Origin: Parvibaculum sp963696585
Lineage (GTDB): Bacteria > Pseudomonadota > Alphaproteobacteria > Parvibaculales > Parvibaculaceae
Length of the DNA stretch: 35,880 bases
NCBI GenBank assembly: GCA_963696585.1
Contig: CAVOKW010000024.1
Span: 1 to 35,880 of the forward strand
Direction: 5' to 3'
Below the pieces are notes generated by a model. That model had not been told where the DNA came from and made no database searches. It worked only from the letters and a program-made list of their open reading frames with translations. The translations under genes were made by a program, and so were the position numbers. Every line of letters begins with the position of its first letter. The first letter of the stretch is position 1. Shown one piece after another: positions 16,541 through 24,176 of the stretch.

Positions 16541-16807
16541 TCAGCGTTGGAAGACACGGGCGATCAGGAAACCAAGCACGAAAGCCATCAGCGCGCTGGG
16601 AACAGGATTGGCGTCGATCTGACGTTGGAGCTCCTGCACGCCTTCTTGAACCTTCTCCCCGATCTGGTCGAAATCCTCGCGGGAGAATGATGCGTGCGTT
16701 GCAGCATCGTTTTGCTGCGCCTCAATCGCGGCAAGCGCCGACTGCAGGCGCTCGATCTCGCTTTTCAGTTTTTCGATCTCGGCCTGTTCTTGAGTCTTCT
16801 GGGTCAT
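16541..16807 (-). CDS. DUF883/YqjD-ElaB-like ribosome-associated membrane protein
   Basis: This 88-residue protein has a long charged coiled coil (about 5-65, rich in Glu, Gln and Lys) and one C-terminal membrane helix, NPVPSALMAFVLGFLIARVF, ending in QR. This is the build of YqjD/ElaB tail-anchored proteins, which bind ribosomes to the inner membrane in stationary phase in E. coli. The NP before the helix and the Arg after it are typical. It lies 10 nt upstream of the YqjE-like gene and forms a two-gene operon with it. Confidence 0.8.
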   Translation of the reverse strand: MTQKTQEQAEIEKLKSEIERLQSALAAIEAQQNDAATHASFSREDFDQIGEKVQEGVQELQRQIDANPVPSALMAFVLGFLIARVFQR

Positions 16808-17028
16808 TTATTCCGTCCCCTGTCGATCTGTGTGGCGCTCCGTCCTGCGTGTCGCTGGTGGATTGCCGCCAGATGATGGCAAAGCCTGTCCAGTCTATCT
16901 GATAACGCAGCGGCGTGGCCCATTTTCCGCAGACGCTGCATTGTAAGTCTGTGTGAATCATATTCATATGGAAGAATGGTGACTTTTGCCCAGGGCGTTG
17001 TGAAGGCGGCCAATTTCCTGGGGCAGAT

Positions 17029-17489
17029 ATGTTCAAGAAGCTGTTTTCGTTCCTTGGTTTGACGCGAAAAACACAAGAAAGTGCGTCAGATCATGAGATG
17101 TCGGAAGATATCCGGAGAGCGAGCGTCGAGGATCGACTGAACAAGTTGATGCAGACGCATCTCGCAGGCTCCAGTTGCGCGAGGTGGCAAACGAGATCAA
17201 GTCACAAGATGGCGCCCATCCGCTCCTCTTGCTGCCGCCGGATCAGGCGACGCTCGATAATATCAGCGCCCGCCGTCAACATTTTCAAATCGACTCACGG
17301 TTTTCCGAAGCCCACTGTCGGGCCGTCATACTTGCGCTGCAAGGGCGGGGTATTCGCCGCATCGCTTGTCGTATCACTTATGAAGCGGCGCTGCCGTCGA
17401 TGAGAAAGCCCGAACAAATCGGGCACTTCGATATCGAAGCCTTGCCGGCTGATGCGCAGCGACTCGAAGCCAGTCAGCTTCAAAGATAA
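17029..17489 (+). pseudogene. Hypothetical gene interrupted by a frameshift
   Basis: An ATG at 17029, with GGGG 8 nt upstream, opens a frame reading MFKKLFSFLGLTRKTQES... and EDRLNKLMQTHLA. At about 17160-17175 the coding character jumps to another frame (LREVANEIKSQDG..., LLLPPDQATLDNISARR, ALQGRGIRRIACRITYEAAL) that runs to TAA at 17487-17489. In the second frame a stop at about 17093 blocks an upstream start; in the first frame the sequence after 17165 becomes Arg/Cys/Ser-rich and non-coding in look. One single-base change near 17160-17175 would restore a protein of about 150 residues. I do not recognise the family. It is either a recent pseudogene, a sequencing error, or less likely programmed frameshifting. 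The end overlaps cls by 10 nt. Confidence 0.5.
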
Positions 17490-18928
17490 GGCGAGGCAAG
17501 CCGCATGGCGGCGTCTCGCAACCTTATCATGAAGGGACGTGCGGCCAGTTCGGCATAGGTAATGGGCGTGGCGGCTGCAATCTTCCTGTCTATCAGCCTG
17601 TTGATCGCCTCGGCAAATTCATGGCCGTAGCATTCCAGATTGAATTCAAAGTTCAGCCGCAGGCTGCGATCATCCCAATTGGCCGAACCGATCATCGTCC
17701 ACTCGCCATCGACTGTCATGAGTTTGGAATGCGCAAAGGGACCGTGTGTTTTCCAGACGCGGCAGCCCGAGCGTGAAATCCATTCCTGCTGCGGGGCAGA
17801 GGCCCAGGCCACATAGGGCAGGTTGTTATTCTGCGGCAGGACGACGTCAACTGAAATGCCGCGCATGGCGGCCACACTGAGCGCTGTGCGCAGCACGGCA
17901 TCGGGTACGAAATAGGGCGTGACGATGCGAATACGGTGTCGGGCCTGCGCGATGGCGCCAAGCATGGTCCAGCGAATGGGGTTCTGACTGAGATCGGGCC
18001 CGGCAGCAAGGCCGCGCGCCAGAATATTGCCGCAGGGTTCGATATCGGGGAACCAGTCCGGTCCGCCCAGCACTTCGCCGGTCGTGAAATTCCATTCATT
18101 GGCGAATGTGGACATGAGTTGTCCGACGACAGGGCCGCGCACTTCAAAATGATGATCGAGTATGGGGTGATCGGGCTTGTCGGCAATCAGATTGCCTTTG
18201 GAAATATTCATGCCGCCGGTAAAACCGGTCTTGCCGTCCACCACCATGATCTTCTGGTGGTTGCGCATGTTGAGATAAGGCATCTGCCACGGCATGAAAG
18301 AGTGCAGATAGCGAGCGTAATTGAGGTTGCTCTTTTCAAGGAGCGGGATGAGCGAGGGGAAGGAATACCAGGAGCCAACGCCATCAATCAGCAGGCGCAC
18401 GCGCACCCCGCGCTCCTGCGCCTTGATGAGCGCTGCCAGGAATTGCTGACCGGCTTTGTCGTTATTGAAGATATAGGTCGAGAGGGCAAGGGATCGTTCG
18501 GCGCTGTTGATCGCCTCGATCATGGCGGGGAAGGCTTCGTCGCCATTGACGAGAATGCGCAGCGCGTTTCCGGGTTCAAGGGGCTCGGTCAGAATCTGCT
18601 GCCCGAAGCGGGCAAGACTTGCAAGTTCGGGCGCGGGCGCGGGGATCATCGGATGGTCGGAATGATCTGCCGTCGGCACGGGGATTGGAAAATAGGCTTT
18701 GTGTTTCTTGCCGCGCATTTCCAGGGCGCGTCGCTCAATGCGATTGACGCCGATGAGCAGATAGACGAGCCAGCCCACAAAGGGAACGAGCACGATCAAG
18801 CCCACCCAGCCCGCCGCGGCGCGTTCATCGGTTTTCGTCAGGATCGCATGGATCGCAGCGCCTGCCATGGCGGCAATCTGGATCAAGGCGAGCAGCAGTG
18901 GCCAGAAGTGTGTAAAAAATCCCTGCAT
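17480..18928 (-). CDS. cls: Cardiolipin synthase, phospholipase D type
   Basis: This 482-residue protein has two N-terminal membrane helices (about 8-30 and 38-60, the second within WVGLIVLVPFVGWLVYLLIG) and two HKD active sites: H224-x-K226-x4-D231 in NHQKIMVVDGKTGFTGGMNI, and H400-x-K402-x4-D407 in AHSKLMTVDGEWTMIGSANW. Length and layout match ClsA (about 480-490). It joins two phosphatidylglycerols into cardiolipin and glycerol at the inner membrane. All catalytic His and Lys are present. It is downstream of the TonB receptor gene on the same strand, with 77 nt between. Confidence 0.95.
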   Translation of the reverse strand: MQGFFTHFWPLLLALIQIAAMAGAAIHAILTKTDERAAAGWVGLIVLVPFVGWLVYLLIGVNRIERRALEMRGKKHKAYFPIPVPTADHSDHPMIPAPAPELASLARFGQQILTEPLEPGNALRILVNGDEAFPAMIEAINSAERSLALSTYIFNNDKAGQQFLAALIKAQERGVRVRLLIDGVGSWYSFPSLIPLLEKSNLNYARYLHSFMPWQMPYLNMRNHQKIMVVDGKTGFTGGMNISKGNLIADKPDHPILDHHFEVRGPVVGQLMSTFANEWNFTTGEVLGGPDWFPDIEPCGNILARGLAAGPDLSQNPIRWTMLGAIAQARHRIRIVTPYFVPDAVLRTALSVAAMRGISVDVVLPQNNNLPYVAWASAPQQEWISRSGCRVWKTHGPFAHSKLMTVDGEWTMIGSANWDDRSLRLNFEFNLECYGHEFAEAINRLIDRKIAAATPITYAELAARPFMIRLRDAAMRLASPYL

Positions 18929-18948
18929 GGCGCTTCAGATTAGAGCAA

Positions 18949-18963
18949 GGCGGGGCATCCGCC
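18949..18963 (-). terminator. Weak terminator-like hairpin between the TonB receptor gene and cls
   Basis: GGCGG and CCGCC form a 5-bp G+C stem around a 5-nt loop. On the minus strand it is followed by TTGCTCTA, a poor T tract. It could attenuate transcription from the receptor gene into cls. The evidence is thin. Confidence 0.25.
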
Positions 18964-19005
18964 CAATGTTCTTTCGCCTTTATACGGGGGCTCGGAAGCG
19001 CAAGG

Positions 19006-21066
19006 TCAGAAGCGCAATGTCAGGCCCGCTTCAAAACCGCGCCCGTCGCCGGGAAAATATCGCGCGGTCGAGAAAAAATAGTCGGCGCGATCAGCATAGC
19101 GTTTGTCGAACAGGTTCGTTGCCTTGCCAAACAGAGTGATGTTTTCGTTGAGGCTGCAGTTCATGCGCAGGTTGAAGATGTCGTGGCCGGGATAGCGCAC
19201 CGTGTTGGAGGCGTCCATCCAGTATGCGCCCATATGAACCCATTCCAATTCGCCGCGACCCTGGCCATCGGCAAAATCATATCCAAGCCGCATACTGGCG
19301 ATGGTGCGTGGGGCCGTGTCGACATCGTCCCCCTTATGGATTGCCTCGGTCGAGTTGCTCAGGATCGTGACGATATTGTCAAAATCATAAGTGTGGCGGG
19401 CATAGGTTGCGGAGCCGGCAATATCAAAGCCGGCAAAAAGCGGCGCTGAGACTTCCGTTTCGATGCCCAGATGGTTGGTTTTGCCATCAGAGACATTGAA
19501 CCCGTCGGCATCGCGGAAATAGAAATTACGTTTCTTCATGGCGAAGAATGCGGTCTCATAGGACAGAGCGCCGATCCGACCGCGGGCACCGATTTCGAGG
19601 CTGTCGATCTTTTCCGATTTTGCCTCACCCGGGGTCTGCTTGGATTGCAGGCGATACATGTCCGTTGTCTGTGGTGCCCGGCTGCCACGCGCCAGATTGA
19701 GAAAGCCTGTCACGCTGTCATTGAAGATTTGCGTGAAGCCGAGCTTGGGCGTGAAGTCAGAAAACGTATCAATTGAATCGGCCGCACGCAGGAAACGCCC
19801 GGTGATGCCGGTCGATGCCTGATTGTGATAATCGTAACGCGTGAACTCAAAGCGGGCGCCGGTCGTCATTTGCGTTGAGGGTGTCAGTTGCCAGACTGAA
19901 TGCAGATAGGGCGCGATGACGAGGGCTTGCACCGTGTAGTCGTAATGCGTGCCGGTGACATAAGTGCCGGTTGTCGGGCTCTCCTGGATTTCGCTGAGCC
20001 TGCCATCGGTCATCTCGCTATCAAGCCCGATGATGAGCGAGTGCGCCTTGCCAATCGGCATGAAATAGCTTGAAAGCAAACCGATGCTTTTATGCGCATT
20101 TTCTTCCACAGGCCTGCCAGTCTGGAAATGCATCAGAAAGTTCATCGCGTTGTTGCGCGCGTAAGGCGTCAAGACGAGCTTTGACTTGTCGTCATAACGC
20201 TGCTCAAGCCGTATTGCGGTGCGTATCGCCCAGGCGTCGCGATAGGCTTCCGGATCGGGGTTGGATTTCCGGATGGCATCGTCGGTATAGGACGACACAT
20301 AGCCCGCCGTTTCCTGATTGAGGTTGACGGCGTTAAAAGTCGCGGTGAGCGATTTGTCGAGATGGTTATAGTCGTAACGCAACTGCGCCTTTTGCTGGTC
20401 ATAGCCTGACCGGGCGCGTGCGCCGCCGTCATGCTCAAGCGCAAAGCTGCCACGGATGCCGGAGGTTTCATCGCCATCGATGATGCTTGTCGAGGCTGTG
20501 CCTTGCAGATGCAGAATGTCATGTGCGCCAAACCAGGTGGTGAGTTCGGCTTCCGGTTCGAGCGAGGGTGGGGCGCTCAACACATTGATGAGGCCATGAA
20601 CCGCATTGGAGCCATAGCGCGCACTTGCGGGCCCGCGAATGACCTCAATGCCAGCGGCTTCTTCGGTCATTGCATCCATCAGGGCATTGACATTGCCAAA
20701 GCCCGCCGCGCGCATCGGCACACCATCTTCGAGATAGAGGAATGAGCCCGCCCCCGCCCCCCCGGAGAGAACGGGCGAGCGAATGGCCGTCAGATGCTCG
20801 ACGCCGCTGCCTTGTTCGATATTGAGACCGGGCAGGCGATTGAGCAGCTCGGCTGGTTGTTCGGCATGGGTCTGCGCGATGTCGTCAGCGCTGATTTTTG
20901 AAATATTGCCCGCATGGGTTTTGCGCGGTGTGCCAAAGCCTGTGGCGGTGACCACCATTTCCGGGATATCCCCGGCCAGAGCGGGCGCGACGGGCGCGGC
21001 CATGGCGATCAACGTCACGACGGCAATGCCCAAGGCGGCATTTTTGGGCAGATTATGCTGAGACAA
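19006..21066 (-). CDS. TonB-dependent outer membrane receptor
   Basis: This 686-residue receptor has a signal peptide (hydrophobic AALGIAVVTLIAMAAPVAPALA, cleaved about residue 31 before GDIPE), a TonB box-like EMVVTATGF at the mature N terminus, a plug domain (about 45-155, with ELLNRLPGLNIEQGSG, LEDGVPMRAAGFGN and IEVIRGPASARYGSNAVHG) and a 22-strand-type barrel. It ends in the outer-membrane signature FEAGLTLRF. The start is TTG, supported by GGGGGA close upstream on the minus strand; no ATG precedes the signal peptide. The substrate is unknown: iron chelates are usual, but the divergent Cox11 gene makes a copper ligand worth considering. No Fur-box-like sequence was recognised upstream. 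Confidence 0.93.
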   Translation of the reverse strand: MSQHNLPKNAALGIAVVTLIAMAAPVAPALAGDIPEMVVTATGFGTPRKTHAGNISKISADDIAQTHAEQPAELLNRLPGLNIEQGSGVEHLTAIRSPVLSGGAGAGSFLYLEDGVPMRAAGFGNVNALMDAMTEEAAGIEVIRGPASARYGSNAVHGLINVLSAPPSLEPEAELTTWFGAHDILHLQGTASTSIIDGDETSGIRGSFALEHDGGARARSGYDQQKAQLRYDYNHLDKSLTATFNAVNLNQETAGYVSSYTDDAIRKSNPDPEAYRDAWAIRTAIRLEQRYDDKSKLVLTPYARNNAMNFLMHFQTGRPVEENAHKSIGLLSSYFMPIGKAHSLIIGLDSEMTDGRLSEIQESPTTGTYVTGTHYDYTVQALVIAPYLHSVWQLTPSTQMTTGARFEFTRYDYHNQASTGITGRFLRAADSIDTFSDFTPKLGFTQIFNDSVTGFLNLARGSRAPQTTDMYRLQSKQTPGEAKSEKIDSLEIGARGRIGALSYETAFFAMKKRNFYFRDADGFNVSDGKTNHLGIETEVSAPLFAGFDIAGSATYARHTYDFDNIVTILSNSTEAIHKGDDVDTAPRTIASMRLGYDFADGQGRGELEWVHMGAYWMDASNTVRYPGHDIFNLRMNCSLNENITLFGKATNLFDKRYADRADYFFSTARYFPGDGRGFEAGLTLRF

Positions 21067-21223
21067 GGTTCCCCCACTTCCTTATTCCCTCGCGCCTCTC
21101 GCGGGCGCTTTGGCTCTTATTTCCAGGCTTGCCCCATTCCTAACATGGCTTGGGCGTTGCGTGGCAATGCGTCACGCAGAGAATTGGTTGCCGAGGGGCC
21201 ATGAGAACCCTATTTTCCGGCCC

Positions 21224-21874
21224 ATGAAACTCATTACCCGAGACCAGATCCCCTCGCTTGCCTTGTCCATCGCGCTGCTCAGCATGATGAGCGTTGCCGT
21301 GATCTATTCGCCAACGCTTTACCGCATGTTTTGCGCCGCGACGGGATATGGCGGCACGGTGAGCGTCAATCGCTCGCTGGAGGCGGTGCCGGACGCCATC
21401 GGGCCGACAATCACTGTGCGGTTTGATACCAATGTGGCGCCGGGGCTTGATTGGGATTTCAGGCCTGAACAGGTGAGCGTCGTCACGCATATCGGCTTGC
21501 CGACAACGGTCTATTTCCTCGCCACCAACAAGTCCGACCGAACGATTGTTGGCCGGGCGACCTATAACGTCACGCCTGGCGCAGCGGGTTTCTACTTCAC
21601 CAAGACGCAATGCTTCTGTTTTGAGCAGGAAAAACTCGCACCGGGCGAGACGGCGCGGATGCCGGTCGTCTTCTATGTCGACCCGGAGATGCTGAGCGAC
21701 ATCGACGCCAAAGGCATTCACACGATCACGCTGTCTTATACGTTTTTCGATCAAGCCTCGGATGATCAGGCTGTTGCGGCGGCGCGGCCCCTCAAATCGG
21801 CCTCCGAGACGCAGGTCGAGGCGCTCAAATCGGCAAAATCGGCTGAGTTTTCGGCCGAGCCGCATCGGAAGTGA
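21224..21874 (+). CDS. ctaG: Cytochrome c oxidase assembly protein CtaG/Cox11
   Basis: Cox11 delivers copper to the CuB site of cytochrome oxidase subunit I. The 216-residue product has one N-terminal membrane anchor (about 10-30), then a periplasmic immunoglobulin-like domain. It carries the copper-binding CFCF motif (Cys130, Cys132 in FTKTQCFCFEQEKL), a third Cys37 after the anchor (FCAATGYGGT), and the family blocks FDTNVAPGLDWDF and MPVVFYVDPEM. The C terminus has an extra Ala/Ser/Lys-rich tail of about 30 residues. The start at MKLITRDQ fits the family; the frame is open for 114 nt upstream but without family sequence. It stands alone: no cox genes are adjacent, whereas ctaG usually lies inside the cox operon. 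Confidence 0.95.
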   Translation: MKLITRDQIPSLALSIALLSMMSVAVIYSPTLYRMFCAATGYGGTVSVNRSLEAVPDAIGPTITVRFDTNVAPGLDWDFRPEQVSVVTHIGLPTTVYFLATNKSDRTIVGRATYNVTPGAAGFYFTKTQCFCFEQEKLAPGETARMPVVFYVDPEMLSDIDAKGIHTITLSYTFFDQASDDQAVAAARPLKSASETQVEALKSAKSAEFSAEPHRK

Positions 21875-21916
21875 CCGATAGCCCGTTTGCCCTTTTTCTG
21901 AGCGGATTTCATATAT

Positions 21917-21931
21917 GCCTATAATTTAGGC
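21917..21931. promoter_or_regulatory. Inverted repeat upstream of the sigma-54 promoter, candidate activator site
   Basis: GCCTA and TAGGC are perfect inverted arms around TAATT. The centre is about 120 nt before the predicted start of transcription, which is the usual distance for an enhancer-binding protein. It does not match the NtrC consensus (TGCACC-type arms). It contains a TATAAT, but no -35 hexamer lies at a suitable distance. Confidence 0.3.
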
Positions 21932-22016
21932 TGTCTCGCGGCGGGGTATGCATCATTTCTAAGCCGCTTTTGATCCTTGCTCCTCCGAAAATGGCGGCTT
22001 GGCGCGCTTTGCCATG

Positions 22017-22031
22017 TGGCACAGGGCTTGC
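22017..22031 (+). promoter_or_regulatory. Sigma-54 (RpoN) promoter of the guanidine transporter operon
   Basis: TGGCAC-N5-TTGC matches the sigma-54 consensus, with the invariant GG (22018-22019) and GC (22030-22031) separated by exactly 10 bases. The predicted start of transcription, about 12 nt after the GC, is near 22043. That is where the guanidine-I aptamer begins, so the leader would be essentially all riboswitch. RpoN promoters serve nitrogen-limited expression, which fits a nitrogen-scavenging operon. Confidence 0.7.
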
Positions 22032-22044
22032 GATGACAGTCGTT

Positions 22045-22154
22045 GGCAGCGGCTAGGGTTCCGGCCTCGCAATGGCGAGGTGTCTGGTCCGAGAGCCGCA
22101 ACCCGGTCGGTGAACAGCGGCCAGGGTACACGGCGGGATAAAAGCCCGGGAGAC
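22045..22154 (+). ncRNA. Guanidine-I riboswitch (ykkC subtype 1)
   Basis: The leader contains the conserved blocks of the guanidine-I aptamer in the right order: GGCTAGGGTTCCG (22051-22063), GTCTGGTCCGAGAG (22082-22095) and ACACGGCGGGATAAAAGCCC (22128-22147), followed by GGGAGA (22148-22153). Pairings seen: P1 GCGGC (22049-22053) with GCCGC (22095-22099); a hairpin CCTCGC-AATG-GCGAGG (22065-22080); and a 3' hairpin with GGG (22135-22137) pairing with CCC (22145-22147). This class binds free guanidinium and normally turns on export or degradation genes. Here it precedes a transporter of the set found next to guanidine carboxylases. A further 7-bp hairpin GTAATGC/GCATTAC follows at 22159-22180 without a T tract, so control is probably translational. 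Confidence 0.93.
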
Positions 22155-22200
22155 GGACGTAATGCGGGGATTGGCATTACACACCGCCTTGTCATGCCGA

Positions 22201-22237
22201 TCCTCCGACTATTCACGAGATCACTCGATCCGGAGGA
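22201..22237 (+). promoter_or_regulatory. Shine-Dalgarno-sequestering hairpin, likely riboswitch expression platform
   Basis: TCCTCCG (22201-22207) is perfectly complementary to CGGAGGA (22231-22237). The latter holds the ribosome-binding site of the gene starting at 22245. A nested CGAG-ATCA-CTCG stem closes the inside. The structure would hide the GGAGG core, giving an OFF state that the upstream aptamer could relieve. Confidence 0.65.
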
Positions 22238-22244
22238 CGGACAT

Positions 22245-23330
22245 ATGAAATTCTTTACCGCCAGATATTTCAAGACAATCGCGGCAGCGGTTGCCATTGG
22301 CGCCATGACGCTGTCGCCGCTTTCATCGGCAGAAGCAGCGCCGAAAAAAGAGTTCAAGTTTGCCTGGTCGATCTATGTCGGCTGGATGCCCTGGGGGTGG
22401 GCGCAAGACAATGGCATCGTCAAGAAATGGGCCGATAAATATGGCATCAAGATCGATGTCGTTCAGTTCAACGATTATATCGAATCGATCAATCAGTACA
22501 CGGCTGGTGCCTTTGATGGCGTGACGGCGACCAATATCGACACGCTCGCCATTCCCTCTGTTGGCGGCGTTGATACGACAGCGCTTATCGTTGGCGATTA
22601 TTCCAACGGCAATGACGCGATCATTCTGAAAGACAAGAAGCTGCTTTCGGAAATCAGGGGACAGAAGGTCAATCTCGTTGAATTGTCTGTCTCGCAATAT
22701 CTTCTCGATCGCGGCCTTGAAACGCTCGGCATGAGCGAAAAAGACATCAAGGTCGTCAACACGTCTGATGCCGATATGGCTGCGGCCTTCAAGACATCGG
22801 ATGTGACGGCGGTTGTGACCTGGAACCCGATTGTTGCCGAGATTCTGGCCGAGCCGAATGCCACGAGTGTTTTTGATTCCAGCAGGATTCCCGGCGAAAT
22901 CCAGGACCTTGCCGTCGTCAACACGCAGACGCTGAAAGACAATCCGGCGCTCGGCAAGGCTTTGACCGGCATCTGGTTTGAGACGATGAAAATCATGTCG
23001 TCGGATACGCCGGAAGGCAAAGCGGCGCGTGAAGCCATGGGCAAGGCGTCAGGTACGGACCTTGCGGGCTTCGAGGCGCAGCTCGCCACCACCAAGATGT
23101 TCTATGAGCCGGCTTATGCAGTGGCCTTTGCGAGCAGCGAAAACATGCCCACGATCACCAGGGAAGTGACGAAGTTCCTCTTCGATCACGCCCTGCTTGG
23201 CAATAATGCGCCGTCTCCTGATGTTGTTGGTATCGAGATGCCTGATGGCTCGGTTGTCGGCGACACGGGCAATGTGAAGCTGCGCTTCACCACCGAGTTC
23301 ATGAAACTGGCGGCGGATGGAAAGCTCTAA
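22245..23330 (+). CDS. ABC transporter periplasmic binding protein, predicted for guanidine
   Basis: This 361-residue binding protein of the NrtA/SsuA/TauA-like fold is of the type annotated 'putative urea ABC transporter substrate-binding protein' beside urea-carboxylase-like genes. It has a signal peptide (about 1-31; AVAIGAMTLSPLSSAEA, then APKKEF). The mature part shows SIYVGWMPWGWAQDNGIVKKW, DGVTATNIDTLAIPSVGG, DYSNGNDAI and VVTWNPIVAEI. The ATG follows the strong CGGAGGA site that is also part of the sequestering hairpin; the frame is open upstream through the riboswitch but that part is RNA leader. The combination of a guanidine-I aptamer and downstream guanidine genes makes guanidine, or a close guanidino compound, the likely substrate rather than urea. 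Confidence 0.9.
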   Translation: MKFFTARYFKTIAAAVAIGAMTLSPLSSAEAAPKKEFKFAWSIYVGWMPWGWAQDNGIVKKWADKYGIKIDVVQFNDYIESINQYTAGAFDGVTATNIDTLAIPSVGGVDTTALIVGDYSNGNDAIILKDKKLLSEIRGQKVNLVELSVSQYLLDRGLETLGMSEKDIKVVNTSDADMAAAFKTSDVTAVVTWNPIVAEILAEPNATSVFDSSRIPGEIQDLAVVNTQTLKDNPALGKALTGIWFETMKIMSSDTPEGKAAREAMGKASGTDLAGFEAQLATTKMFYEPAYAVAFASSENMPTITREVTKFLFDHALLGNNAPSPDVVGIEMPDGSVVGDTGNVKLRFTTEFMKLAADGKL

Positions 23331-23336
23331 CCCCAA

Positions 23337-24173
23337 ATGACGAAACAAGCCGCGCGTCGTCTGATCAACCGCAAGCCGGATGCGCTGGGCAGGCTCTTGC
23401 TGCTCTGCCTGCCCTTCGCCCTCGCCTTGCTGGCTTACATGATCGCCTCGGAAGCACGACTGGCCGTCAATCCCAGCGACAAGCTGTTGCCGGCCTGGTC
23501 AACGATTTCCGAAGCGATTTCGCGCATGGCTTTTTCCCCCGATCCCCGATCAGGAAATTACCTGCTCTGGGAGGACACGGTGGCGAGCCTGTTCCGGCTT
23601 GCCACCGGCGTTGCCATTGCAACATTGCTGGGCGGCATCATCGGCATCCTGCAGGGGCTCATCCCTTATGTGCGTGCGACGCTGCATTACTTCACCAGTG
23701 TCGTTTCCATGATCCCGCCGCTGGCGGTGTTGCCGGTTTTGTTTATCGCTTTCGGCCTTGGGGAACTCGCCAAGGTGGTGCTGATCGTTGTCGGCATTCT
23801 GCCCTATATCATTCGCGACCTTGCGCTTCGCACGCAAGAAATCCCGCATGAGGAAATCATCAAGGCGCAAACGCTTGGCGCTTCGACATGGCAGATCATC
23901 ATTCGCATTGTTGTGCCGCAAATGATGCCGCGCCTGCTTGACAGTGTGCGGCTGTCGCTGGGTGCGGCCTGGCTGTTTCTGATTGCGGCGGAAGCGATTG
24001 CTGCGGATTCCGGGCTTGGCTATCGCATCTTCCTGATGCGGCGCTATCTCGCCATGGATGTGATCCTGCCTTATGTGGCGTGGATCACGCTTCTCGCCTT
24101 CATGCTTGATCTGATGTTGCGCGGCGTGCAGCGCGGCTTTTTTGGCTGGATGTATCGCGGGCAGGGAAACTAG
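23337..24173 (+). CDS. ABC transporter permease
   Basis: This 278-residue permease has about six membrane helices and the cytoplasmic EAA loop that docks on the ATPase: EEIIKAQTLGASTWQIIIRI, followed by VVPQMMPRL (about residues 177-205). Family relatives are SsuC/TauC/NrtB. It starts 6 nt after the binding-protein stop and ends 3 nt before the ATPase gene, so the three genes form one transport operon under the guanidine-I riboswitch. Confidence 0.92.
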   Translation: MTKQAARRLINRKPDALGRLLLLCLPFALALLAYMIASEARLAVNPSDKLLPAWSTISEAISRMAFSPDPRSGNYLLWEDTVASLFRLATGVAIATLLGGIIGILQGLIPYVRATLHYFTSVVSMIPPLAVLPVLFIAFGLGELAKVVLIVVGILPYIIRDLALRTQEIPHEEIIKAQTLGASTWQIIIRIVVPQMMPRLLDSVRLSLGAAWLFLIAAEAIAADSGLGYRIFLMRRYLAMDVILPYVAWITLLAFMLDLMLRGVQRGFFGWMYRGQGN

Positions 24174-24176
24174 TTC

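Noticed and set aside
16804..17076. Minus-strand open frame ending in an ATGA overlap with the DUF883 gene.
   Set aside because: The overlap is suggestive, but the product is rich in Arg, Lys and His without family features, and it overlaps the start of the plus-strand gene at 17029.
21920..21925. TATAAT as a sigma-70 -10 box for the guanidine transporter operon.
   Set aside because: No acceptable -35 hexamer at 16-18 bp (TTGCCC is 27 bp away), and a far better sigma-54 match lies downstream at the aptamer start.
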